Source: Opisthocomus hoazin (lineage: Eukaryota > Chordata > Aves > Opisthocomiformes > Opisthocomidae). Taken from it: 64,000 nucleotides of DNA. The notes beneath the pieces were generated by a model that was not told the origin of the DNA, did no database searches, and saw nothing but the letters and a program-made list of their open reading frames with translations. Below, piece by piece: positions 56,201 through 64,000 of the stretch (positions within the stretch are counted from its first letter, which is position 1; the number at the start of each line of letters is the position of its first letter). Position numbers and translations under genes: made by a program. The stretch is taken from NCBI RefSeq assembly GCF_030867145.1, contig NC_134434.1, positions 7,936,001 through 8,000,000 of the forward strand, in the 5' to 3' direction.

Positions 56201-59200
56201 CGGGGCTCAGCATCGCTGCAGGATGTATCCTGACCCATGCAGGGTCCCGGCCGCGTGCGGGGCCAGGCCACGGCATGGTTAATGGCCGCGGCGGTCCCAC
56301 CCGCACGCCCCCGGGGGTGGGAGGCACCCTGACCTCACAGGCACAGAATGTGCCGAGAAACGGTTTTTCCCTAATTGCTGGGATTTTTGTGGAGGCTTCT
56401 GGCGCCCGTGACGGGTGGGGGGTCAGGCTGGGGGGGGACACGCTCGGCCATTGTGTGACCGTCCCACACCGGCCGCAGCACCTCACCGCGCCGGAGGGGA
56501 ACAATGAGCCCCCTCCAACCCCCGCACCCGTTATATAGGGGTGCACGGCCGGGGCCGGCCGCTGCCCGTGTCCGGCGCATCGCGGTGTGTGTCACAGTGC
56601 GTGTCACAGTGCGTGGCACGGTGCGTGGCACGGTGCGGTGGGGTTGGCAGCGCCATGAGGCAGGGCTGGGCAGGGCGCGATGCTCACCATCACCTACCTG
56701 CTCGCCCAGGCGGCTTTCGGGAGCTGGAGGCTGGCCAGGCGGCACAGCCAGGTAACGGGACGATGTGCCGGGGCGGTGGGTGGTGGGTGCCTGCCCCAGA
56801 GCTGTGCCGTGGGGTGGGGGGGTCAGCCGGGGGCTGCAGGGAGGATGTGATTTCAGGGTCCCTGTGCCTGGGGGGGATGCGATGCTTGGGGTGTGGGCGA
56901 GCCTGTCGGGGCAGAGGGGTGCACAGGGCAGGCTGCCGGCAGCGGGGAACCCACGAGGTCAGTTGTCTCTGCTCGGTGTGTGCCCCCCGCTTGTCCCCCC
57001 CCCGCCCAGGAGTTTGAGAACACCGAGGGGGACGACTACGTGACGGAGCTCTCGGCCCAGGGCTCGCCCGCCCCGCAGCATGGCCCCGAGGTCTACGTCC
57101 TGCCCCTCACCAAGGTCTCCCTGCCCATGGCCAAGCAGCCGGGGCGCTCAGGTAAGCCGGGATGGGCGTGCGGGACCCCTGTGTGCCGCGGCTGGGGGTC
57201 CTGCGTCACCGGGCGGCAGGGTGAGGTGGGGATGGTGGTTGCTCCTGCTAGCGGGGGTGGCCTCAGCGTAGCCCAGCTCCTGGGCAGGGGACAGGCAGCC
57301 GGGTCCCTGGGGAAGAGGAAGAGGCCCCATCTGCAGTACTGGGTCCAGTGCTGGGCTCCCCAGTTTAAGAAAGATGAGGAGCTACTGGAGAGAGTCCAGC
57401 GCAGGGCTGCGAGGATGAGGAGGGGACTGGAGCATCTCTCCTACGAGGAGAGGCTGAGGGAGCTGGGCTTGTTCAGCCTGGAGAAGAGAAGGCTGAGAGG
57501 GGACCTTAGAAATGCCTCTAAATATCTGCAGGGTGGGGGTCAGGAGGACGGGGCCAGACTCTTTCCAGTGGTGCCCAGCGACAGGACAAGGGGCAACGGG
57601 CACAAACTGAAGCCGAGGAAGCTCCAGCTGAAGATGAGGAAGAACTTCTTCCCTCTGAGGGTGACGGAGCCCTGGCCCAGGCTGCCCAGGGAGGCTGTGG
57701 AGTCTCCTTCTCTGGAGCTATTCCAGCCCCGCCTGGCCGCGGTGCTGTGCAGCCTGCTGTGGGTGACCCTGCTTGGGCAGGGGGTTGGACTGGGTGACCC
57801 CAGAGGTCCCTTCTGACCCCGACCATGCTGGGGTTCTGTGACTGTAATGCTGCCGCTGCCCCTCAGAGTGGGGGTCCCGCGGGGCTGTCCCGGTGCAGCA
57901 GCGCAGACCCCACCGGGGTGGGACGGGACGCAGGTGCCCCAAGCTGTGACACCCGCCAGCCCCGCGTAAACAAGCCCACGAGTGGGAGAGGAATGTGGGG
58001 GTGCCCGGCGCAGCGTCGCTCGCCATCCCCGGAGAATGGCAGCAGTGTGGCGGGGTGGCAGAGCCCAACAATGGCCCCATTGCTGCCTGCCCTTGGCATG
58101 GGTGCGCGAGGGGCAGGACCTGCGCCGGGGGGGGGGCCGGGAAGGGGCTGAATGCCAGAGCTCCCACTGGGCTCGCCTTCGCTCTCCCGGGGAGAAGGGG
58201 CAGGCAGCCAGCTCGCCGCTGCCACCCCCTTTGGGGACGCTGGTAGCCCACGTCCCCTGGCTGGCGCGGCCGTGGGAGGATGCCTGGACAGGAGGATGCC
58301 CTGGGTGCAGCAGGATGCCTGGGGATGGCTGCTGTGGGGGCTGCTCCAGACCCCCCCAGGTCTCGGCTGGCAGCGGGTGGCACGGTGGGGACGCCGGGGC
58401 TCGGCAGGGACCGGCGGGTGACGCGGGCGGGCTGGGCGCGCGGGCAGCTGGATGTGCTCTGTTACAGTGCAGCTCCTCAAGTCGGCGGACCTGGGGCGGC
58501 AGAGCCTGCTCTACCTGAAGGAGATCGGGCACGGCTGGTTCGGCAAGGTGGGTGCCAGCGGCGGGGACCCCGGCGAAGCTGGCCACAGGGCCAGGGCTGG
58601 GCAGGGTGGGCTTTGGGGCACGCGGACGGAGGCGGACGAGCCTGTCCCTCGCCGTAGGTGTTCCTGGGCGAGGTGAACTCGGGCATCAGCAGCACGCAGG
58701 TGGTGGTGAAGGAGCTGAAGGCGAGCGCCAGCGTGCAGGACCAGATGCAGTTCCTGGAGGAAGCGCAGCCGTACAGGTATGCCTGGGCTCACGCCGCGGT
58801 GCCGGGATGCTGATGGGTGGTGCGGGGTCCCCTCCGCTGCCGAGCGGAGCCGGGGCCGCCCCGTGGAGGTGCCCGGCCGAGCTCTGCGGGCAGCACGGCT
58901 TGGTCCCGGCACCGTTGTCTGGGGCTCACCGCAGCAGGACGAGCGCTGGGCCGGGAGCCGCTGGCCGTGGCGCGGGGGCCGTGGGCTGCAGTGAGGTCAT
59001 GGGCAGCGCGGGGCTGATGGGGGGGGACACGAAGCTGCTGCCTGCCCTGGCAGAGCTGAACAAATGCCCCTTTGTGGCACGTCCCGGGGCGCTGGGACGT
59101 GCTGGTACCCGCTCCCGGCAGCCCCAGCGCGGCAGCAGAGGAGGGAGGGAGACGGTTCCCCGGGGGGCTGCTGCCGTCCCCCCGCCCCGGCCGTCGCGGT

Positions 59201-62200
59201 GCCAGCGTGTCCCCCATTGCTCTCGCCCGCGCAGGGCCCTCCAGCACAGCAACCTGCTGCAGTGCCTGGCCCAGTGCGCTGAGGTCACCCCGTACCTGCT
59301 GGTGATGGAGTTCTGCCCGCTGGTGAGTGCCGTGCGTCCCCTGCCACCGCGTCCTGTCCCACGGGTGCCGCCGTGGGGCCGGGGCACGAGCTCTGCCCGT
59401 GGCAGGGCTGCCGGGTGCCTGGCATTGCTCTGCCTCGCTGGGCACGGCTGAGCCCCCCCAGCGAGCCCCGTGCCAGGGAGGGTGACGGCACTGCCCCGCA
59501 GGGTGACCTGAAGGGGTACCTGCGGAGCTGCCGGGGCGCCGAGGCCATGGCGCCGGACCCACTGACGCTGCAGAGGATGGCGTGCGAGGTGGCCTGCGGC
59601 GTGCTGCACCTGCACAGGAACAACTACATCCACAGGTGGGCTGGGCAGGAATAGGGGAGGGGGATCTGGACATGGGGGGGGGTCCCCAGGACGCTCCCGC
59701 CCCACCGCTGCTCCTCCTGCCCAACAATATCCTGGTGCTGAGTGAGTTGCAGACAGAGACTCCAGCATCAGTGATTTTGTTGAGGAGGGGGTGCGCTGCC
59801 GTCGGGGGCCGCCGGATCTTCCCCACCTGAGCCGGGCTCTGTGGGTGGGTCCCCACGAGGGTGCTGTGGTCGGGGGGATGTGAGGGGTCCCTGGCTGTGC
59901 TGGAGGGCGACTTTCCCGCGGGCATCCCAGCCTGGGTGGGCTCTGCCACACCGGGAGTCTGGTGTGGCCCCGTCTGTGTGACCTCCACCCAGCAGCCCCC
60001 TGGGAGCCTGGGGACAGAATCCCAGAATCCCAGCATGGCAGGGTTGGCAGGGACCTCTGGGGTCACCCAGCCCAACCCCCTGCCCAAGCAGGGTCACCCA
60101 CAGCAGGCTGCACAGCACCGCGGCCAGGCGGGGCTGGAATAGCTCCAGAGAAGGAGACTCCACAGCCTCCCTGGGCAGCCTGGGCCAGGGCTCCGTCACC
60201 CTCAGAGGGAAGAAGTTCTTCCTCGGGTTCAGCTGGAGCTTCCTCGGCTTCAGTTTGTGCCCATTGCCCCTTGTCCTGTCGCTGGGCACCACTGGAAAGA
60301 GTCTGGCCCCGTCCTCCTGACCCCCACCCTGCAGATATTTAGAGGCATTTCTAAGGTCCCCTCTCAGCCTTCTCTTCTCCAGGCTGAACAAGCCCAGCTC
60401 CCTCAGCCTCTCCTCCTAGGAGAGATGCTCCAGTCCCCTCCTCATCCTCGTAGCCCTCCACTGGGCTCTCTCCAGTAGAGAGAGCTCAGCTTAGCGCGAG
60501 ACGGACGGACAGACGGACAGAGGCGCAGCTGAAGCCGCGCAGGCATTCCTGCTGTGCATTTGGCGGCTGGTTATCGGCACGCCCGGCGTTCGGCAGCGAG
60601 CATGCCGTGCCCGCCATCCCGCTCCCAGCGCCAGCCTGCCAGCCACGCCGCTGCCAGGGGTGGGTCCCTGAGCGCAGCCCCTCGGCCCCGGGCGGTGGGT
60701 TGGTGGGTGCTGGCCCGCACGCCGTGGCGGCGGTGACGGCGCTGGGGTTTGCTTGGCAGCGACCTGGCCCTGCGGAACTGCCTGCTCACCGCCGACCTGA
60801 CCGTCAAGATCGGTGACTACGGGCTCTCGCACTGCAAGTACAAAGTAAGGCTGGTTTGGGGGTGCAGGGGGCTGGGGGCTGTGTGCCGGGACCCTGCGAC
60901 ACACACACAGGTGCTCAGCACCCCGCACCCTGCACCCCCCCGCACGCACACCCAGCGGGGCCGGGGCAGCCCCCCCGGGATTTGGCAGGGGGTGGGTGGG
61001 TGGGTGCTGTCCTGCAGACCACCCTGCGAGGGTCTCTCTGCACCCCGGGATCAGGCTGCCCCCCACGCTTGTCCCACTCCAGGCTGGCAGCTCCCCCTGA
61101 GCATGAAGAGGGGGGTTTTCCCCCCCCAGTGCAGCCAGGGGTCCCTGGTACTGCCTGGGCTGGCCGTGCCCCTCGACATGTTGGTCTGGGGGCTGTCCAT
61201 CTGTCTGTCCTGCCTGCCGCTCCTGGCAGGGCTCAGGTCGCTGGGCTGGGGCCGGGGAGCGGAGGGCGGGAGTAGGCTGGGGGTCTGGGGGGGGGGCTCA
61301 GGATGGGGAGATGGGGTTGGGGGGGAGCAGAGCACGAGCCGGAGGGGATGGGGGGCGTGGGGTGCAGCAATGGGGCAGTGGGGAGCTCTTGCGGCGGAGT
61401 GGCCGGTCCCCGACGCGTCGGTTTGACGTTCTCTTCTCGTCCTGACCCCGCATACTTGGCAGGACGACTACTTGGTGACGGCCGACCAGCTGTGGGTGCC
61501 CCTGCGCTGGATCGCGCCCGAGCTCGTCGACGAGGTGCACGGCAACCTGCTGGTCGTGGACCAGACCAAGGCCAGCAACGTCTGGTGAGCGGCGGCCGGG
61601 GGGCTGCGGCCGGGCTCGGCGTGGGTGGGTGGCCGGGGGGTGCTGAGGGAGGTGGGGGGGCTGCTGCTGAGCGCGGGCGGGTGGCTGGGGGGTGCGGAGA
61701 GAGGTGTCGCATCGGTGGGATGCGTCGGCGGGGATCGTTGGTGGCGGGGTGGGGGGTCTCGCCGTGCCCCCAGCATCCCGCCCTGCCGGCAGGTCGCTGG
61801 GGGTCACCATCTGGGAGCTGTTCGAGCTGGGCAGCCAGCCCTACGACCGCTACTCCGACCGGCAAGTGCTCGCCTACGCCGTCAAGGAGCAGCAGCTGAA
61901 GCTGCCCAAGCCCCAGCTGAAGCTGTCGCTGGCGGAGCGCTGGTGAGGACCATGCCACCCCCCCCCCCCCTCCCCGTGCCCCGGCAGGCGGGGGGCCGGG
62001 GGCCGGGGTTGACCCTCACCCCTCGCCCCTGGCCACGGCAGGTACGAGGTGATGCAGTTCTGCTGGCTGCAGCCGGAGCAGCGGCCGACGGCGGAGGAGG
62101 TGCACCTCCTGCTCTCCTACCTCTGCGCCAAAGGGGCGACGGAGGCCGAGGAGGAGTTCGAGAAGCGCTGGAACTCCATGAAGCCCAACGGCAGCGCCAG

Positions 62201-64000
62201 CACCGGCCCCCACGGCGCCGAGCTCTCCTCCTTCCCGCTGCTGGAGCAGTTCTCGGCCGACGGCTTCCCCTCGGACGGGGATGACATCCTCACCGTCATG
62301 GAGACCAGCCACGGCCTCAACTTCGAGTACAAGTGGGAGCACACCAAGACTGAGCACTTCCAGGCGCCCCTGGGGTCCCTGAGCCCCGGCAGCGCCGCCC
62401 GCTACCACGACCTCTACTACCCGGCCGCGACGGCCGGGCACCTGAGCCTGGGGGTCTCGCCCTCCTGCTACGAGTGCAAGGTGACGGGCTGCCCCGGCGT
62501 GCCGGCGCCCGGTGTGGTGCCCATCCTGGGCGCCCGCAGCCCCTCGCTGGGCAGCGAGTACTACATCCGCATCGAGGGGCCCGGTGAGGGCAGCACCCAG
62601 CTGGACTACGCTGTCTGCACCTACAGCCCTGAGGGTGGGCGGGGGTCCCCGCACCCCCCGTCCTGCTGGGGAGCCCGCGGCAGCGCCTACGACTCCGACA
62701 GCAGCCCCACCGTCTCGCTCAGCATGGAGCCGCTGCTGGGCCACGCGCCAGCGGGCGACAGCTCCTGGGAGTGCGCCGAGTACTACCCGTACCCCTGCCC
62801 GGGGCAGGAGCCAGGGGGCTACGAGCCGTCCCCCCGCCGCGGGGCTGGGGGCTACCCGCTGGAGAAGGAGACCACCCGGCCGGGCAGCCAGGACTGGCCC
62901 GTCCCCGGCTTCCAGCCCGGCGTCTTCGCCGACCCGCTGGGCGTCTCGCCGCCGTCAGACTGCGCCTACAGCCCCCGGGGTTACGGGGAGCCGCGGGCAG
63001 CCGGGGCGCGGCCGGACTGCGTGACACTGGAGTTGGGCGAGGACAGACCCCCCGGAGCCCCCCACCCGCAGGGCGTGAGCCCCCCGCCGCAGCGGCATCC
63101 CTGGGCCTCCAACAGCTCCTCCAACAACAACATCGGCAGCGGGAGCCCGGCGTCGCGCGAGCTGCCGGCCGGCGAGAGCTGGTGCTACCGCCGCATGATC
63201 ACCTTCCGGGGGCTGATGGCCAAGCCGCTGGGCACCGTGCCACGTGGCCAGCCCCAGCTCGGGGGGTCCCCGCCAGGACGCGACCTCCGCTGCCCGCGGC
63301 TGGAGCAGCCCCCCGGCACGGCCGCCAGCCTCTCCTCCCCGTGCTGCTCGCCCTCGCCGCCGCGCCAAGCCTGGCATGGCCATGACGCATCAACCTCCGG
63401 CCGCGCGCTGGCTGGCAACCCCGGCACGCCGTGGACCCCCGGCACAGCCGGCGTGGGGGCTCAGCACCATGATGGCGTGGAGGGGAGCAGCCCTGCCCGC
63501 AGCCCGCTGCCCTGCGCTGTGGCTGCGTCGGGGCCGGGGGATGCCGCTCCTATGGCCTGTGTCGTGCCCCCAAACCCCGTATCCCCCGCGGAGCCCAGCG
63601 TGGACGGTGCCCAGCCCGCGCTGGGGGCTTCCGAGGTGCCGGTGCCGGGGGAGGCTGCCGCCGGCGACTCGGACCAGATGCTGGACAAGACCTTCACCAG
63701 CGCGGACGAGGGGAGCGACGAGGACACGGCGGAGCTGACCTCCGGCGTCTTTGCCGACTTCTCTGGGGACTGCGTGGAGCGGGTGGAGACGGCGCCGGCA
63801 TCGAAGTCCCTGCAGAAGCAGGCGGGGACGCCGGACTCGCTGGAGTCGCTGGACATCCCCTCCGCCGGCAGCTCCTGCGGGGTCTGCAGCCCCTCCGCCT
63901 TCGCGCCCGCCGGCCAGCCCAAGGCGCTCGACAGCGGCTACGACACCGAGAACAACGAGTCCCCCGAGTTCGTCCTCAAAGAGCCCCACGAGCCCCGAGA
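44182..64000 (+). CDS. AATK: AATK (LMTK1), apoptosis-associated tyrosine kinase (3'-partial)
   Basis: A membrane-anchored kinase of the lemur tail kinase family, expressed in neurons and acting in endosome traffic and neurite growth. Exons: 44182-44257, 55407-55540, 57010-57151, 58468-58547, 58658-58776, 59235-59322, 59502-59635, 60760-60844, 61463-61584, 61793-61942, and 62042 to the window edge, about 1029 residues so far. The N-terminus reads [19 protein letters not shown] and then SHFDPDG as in mammals. A transmembrane segment (about residues 37-61, [13 protein letters not shown]) precedes [10 protein letters not shown]. The kinase has glycine loop GHGWFGKV (about 138-145), lysine in VVVKEL (about 162), catalytic loop HSDLALRNC (D259, N264) with S for the usual R, and DYG (277-279) for DFG, both usual in this family. 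The last exon is the long disordered tail, with [19 protein letters not shown] and LDSGYDTEN conserved. The frame is open to the edge; the stop lies outside. Confidence 0.97.
44385..44740 (+). repeat. GACCCCCGGCACCGG-type minisatellite
   Basis: A degenerate array of units about 20-30 bp long, such as CGACCCCCGGCACCGGGAC, right after the AATK exon 1 donor. It is C-rich on the transcript strand. Confidence 0.8.
45480..45680. promoter_or_regulatory. Candidate enhancer island with octamer motif
   Basis: A less GC-rich patch in AATK intron 1 with an exact POU octamer ATTTGCAT (about 45605-45612) and a nearby TTTAAAAATG. It is non-repetitive. Regulatory role is inferred only. Confidence 0.22.
47335..47385. 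promoter_or_regulatory. Candidate enhancer core with paired TAAT sites
   Basis: A short AT-rich block, GCCAATTAGCAGAAATTAAT, with two homeodomain cores and TGTCAAAG beside it, in otherwise very GC-rich intron. It is suggestive of a conserved enhancer core, with no proof here. Confidence 0.25.
47690..48155 (+). repeat. About 20-bp minisatellite (GGGGGTCTGCATTTAGCCA)
   Basis: More than 20 degenerate units of about 19-21 bp. Each has a G-run, TCTGCAT, and then one of three endings (CCAGC, TTAGCC or TTATCT). Variants are interleaved, which suggests repeated unequal exchange. Confidence 0.93.
49045..49115. promoter_or_regulatory. Candidate enhancer island
   Basis: A local AT-rich, non-repetitive block in AATK intron 1 with GTTTGTTTTAATTACTGG and AAAATTCCAG. 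Its composition contrasts sharply with the flanks. Function is inferred. Confidence 0.22.
50610..50880. promoter_or_regulatory. Strongest AT-rich island in AATK intron 1
   Basis: About 270 bp of non-repetitive, AT-rich sequence in a GC-rich intron. It has many homeodomain cores (CCTAATTTTTAT, CATCTAATTATT, GCTAATTCATC, GGAATTAACCGAG, CATTAATCACC) and no coding potential. It is the best candidate in the window for a conserved developmental enhancer, though sequence conservation cannot be judged here. Confidence 0.35.
51425..51945 (+). repeat. GATCCCTGCCTGAATCCTGCCCC minisatellite
   Basis: A long degenerate array with building blocks GATCCCTGCC, TGAATCCTGCCC and TGAATCGTACCCCC in mixed order, unit about 20-30 bp. 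Antisense it yields repeated Gly-Ile-Gly-Ala-type peptides in long frames, which are not genes. Confidence 0.92.
52340..52520 (+). repeat. GGCTGCGGGGCCGGGACC minisatellite
   Basis: About five units of roughly 36-38 bp, GGCTGCGGGGCCGGGACC followed by a C-rich spacer, in AATK intron 1. Confidence 0.88.
52608..52945 (+). repeat. CCACTGCACC decamer array
   Basis: About 30 units of a roughly 10-bp repeat (CACCCCACTG, CACCTCACTG and CACCCCGCTG variants). It is expected to be unstable and length-variable between individuals. Confidence 0.93.
52985..53165 (+). repeat. GGGCTCAGGGCTTGGTG array
   Basis: Tandem units of about 18-22 bp alternating between GGCTTGGTGGCATCACTGG and GGCTCGGTGTCACCCGG forms, a two-unit higher-order repeat of about 40 bp. 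Confidence 0.88.
54617..54868 (+). repeat. CATCRCCAC triplet-based repeat
   Basis: A degenerate (CAY CRC CAC)n array, about 250 bp, with a 9/18-bp period. It keeps one frame open on each strand, giving Ile/Thr/Ala-rich peptides on plus and Met/Val/Ala-rich ones on minus. These repeats create the long false open frames around it. Confidence 0.92.
55631..56256 (+). repeat. About 72-bp minisatellite in AATK intron 2, about 9 copies
   Basis: The anchor GGCTCAGCAT recurs at about 55631, 55701, 55773, 55844, 55915, 55986, 56059, 56131 and 56203. Units share GTGGGTCATATCCTGACCC and CAGAGCCTGGCTCTGTG. It starts about 90 bp after the donor of the transmembrane exon. Confidence 0.94.
56532..56537 (+). 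promoter_or_regulatory. AATK: TATA box of a possible alternative AATK promoter
   Basis: TATATA inside CCGTTATATAGGGG, the clearest TATA box in this GC-rich window. It lies about 143 bp before an ATG whose frame joins AATK exon 3 in phase. CCAAC and GC-rich elements precede it. The transcription start would be near 56562-56567. A row of 11-bp GTGCGTGGCAC-like repeats (56586-56635) would lie in the leader. Confidence 0.45.
56680..56751 (+). CDS. AATK: Possible alternative AATK first coding exon
   Basis: An ATG at 56680 opens 24 codons ([20 protein letters not shown], then RHSQ) up to a good donor (CAG then GTAACG) at 56752. The exon ends in phase 0, as does the transmembrane exon 55407-55540, so splicing to exon 57010-57151 (EFENTEG) keeps the kinase frame. 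The product would replace the N-terminal anchor by a short, partly hydrophobic leader. AATK is known in mammals to have a shorter form without the transmembrane segment. I do not know whether its first exon resembles this one, so the call is inference from signals and phase. Confidence 0.4.
57328..57842 (+). mobile_element. CR1 retroposon, sense, in AATK intron 3
   Basis: A young-group copy between exons 57010-57151 and 58468-58547. It begins at CCCATCTGCAGTACTGG, carries the ORF2 end ([16 protein letters not shown]) without an evident stop until the 3'UTR, and ends at CATGCTGGGGTTCTGTG. Confidence 0.94.
59712..59790 (+). ncRNA. MIR338: mir-338 microRNA precursor
   Basis: A hairpin in the AATK intron between exons 59502-59635 and 60760-60844. 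The 5' arm at 59723-59744 begins AACAATATCCTGGTGC, the known miR-338-5p. The 3' arm at 59761-59782 begins TCCAGCATCAGTGATT, the known miR-338-3p. The arms pair across a short loop around GAGTTGCAGACAGAG. miR-338 is an intronic microRNA of AATK in mammals; it promotes oligodendrocyte differentiation and is reported to act in neurons. It lies on the same strand as AATK, so it is probably processed from its intron. Confidence 0.97.
59716..59786 (-). ncRNA. MIR3065: mir-3065, antisense hairpin of mir-338
   Basis: In mammals the opposite strand of mir-338 yields miR-3065. Here the reverse complement of 59761-59783 starts TCAACAAAATCACTGATG, as in miR-3065-5p. The other arm, reverse complement of about 59722-59744, gives TCAGCACCAGGATATTG, as in miR-3065-3p. 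The sequence is conserved, but it is largely constrained by mir-338 itself. Expression in birds is therefore an inference. Confidence 0.6.
60014..60477 (-). mobile_element. CR1 retroposon, antisense, in the mir-338 host intron
   Basis: A young-group copy between mir-338 and AATK exon 60760-60844. The 3' tail is on the left (ACAGAATCCCAGAATCCCAG) and the truncated 5' end near TGGGCTCTCTCCAGTAG. On the minus strand it reads the CR1 ORF2 end. Confidence 0.94.
60845..61462 (+). other. AATK: AATK intron, nothing specific seen
   Basis: A 618-bp GC-rich intron between the catalytic-loop exon and exon 61463-61584. It contains G-rich stretches around 61270-61330 and a short CACACACAC run near 60900. 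No exon or repeat of note. Confidence 0.6.

Noticed and set aside
60900-60970. CACACACAC and CACACCC runs as a microsatellite
   Set aside because: Too short and irregular to be called a repeat array.

Overview
The window looks like a piece of a bird genome, probably a GC-rich microchromosome. It carries at least ten fragments of the CR1 retroposon, mostly 5'-truncated as is typical of birds and other reptiles, and many GC-rich minisatellites. Its split genes have very short introns. The conserved proteins give the gene order SLC38A10 > NDUFAF8 < TEPSIN > CEP131 > AATK >, which is human 17q25.3 read in the opposite direction. That block lies on chicken chromosome 18 as far as I recall. I cannot name the species.

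Layout. 1-5954: SLC38A10 intron without recognisable exons, with some AT-rich islands. 5955-12373: the last five coding exons of SLC38A10 (long C-terminal tail), then a 3'UTR to about 14250. 14489-14872 (minus): the three-exon NDUFAF8 gene, tail to tail with SLC38A10. 14873-15387: a head-to-head promoter shared by NDUFAF8 and TEPSIN, with seven inverted CCAAT boxes. 15388-19892: complete TEPSIN in 13 coding exons. About 20690-21026: CEP131 promoter and 5' exon. 22822-39003: complete CEP131 in 25 coding exons. 39164-44181: intergenic DNA with a CR1 copy, a 37-bp minisatellite and a G-rich tract. 44182-64000: AATK, from its N-terminal exon through the transmembrane segment and kinase domain into the long last exon, which runs off the window. 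The conserved microRNA hairpin miR-338, with miR-3065 on its other strand, lies in an AATK intron at 59712-59790.

Reading frames were checked across splice junctions. Summed exon lengths give intact frames of 568 codons for TEPSIN, 1092 for CEP131 and 68 for NDUFAF8, close to recalled human lengths of about 525, 1083 and 74. The genes do not form one pathway. SLC38A10 is an amino-acid transporter homologue, NDUFAF8 a complex I assembly factor, TEPSIN an AP-4 coat accessory protein, CEP131 a centriolar-satellite and ciliogenesis protein, and AATK a membrane-anchored neuronal kinase hosting a neural and glial microRNA.

I found no dramatic new system. The points most worth checking are an apparent TATA-driven alternative AATK first exon, a GC-AG intron in CEP131, CR1 copies lying against splice sites, the CCAAT-box array, a poly(A) signal in a perfect hairpin loop between convergent genes, and AT-rich islands in AATK intron 1 that may be enhancers.
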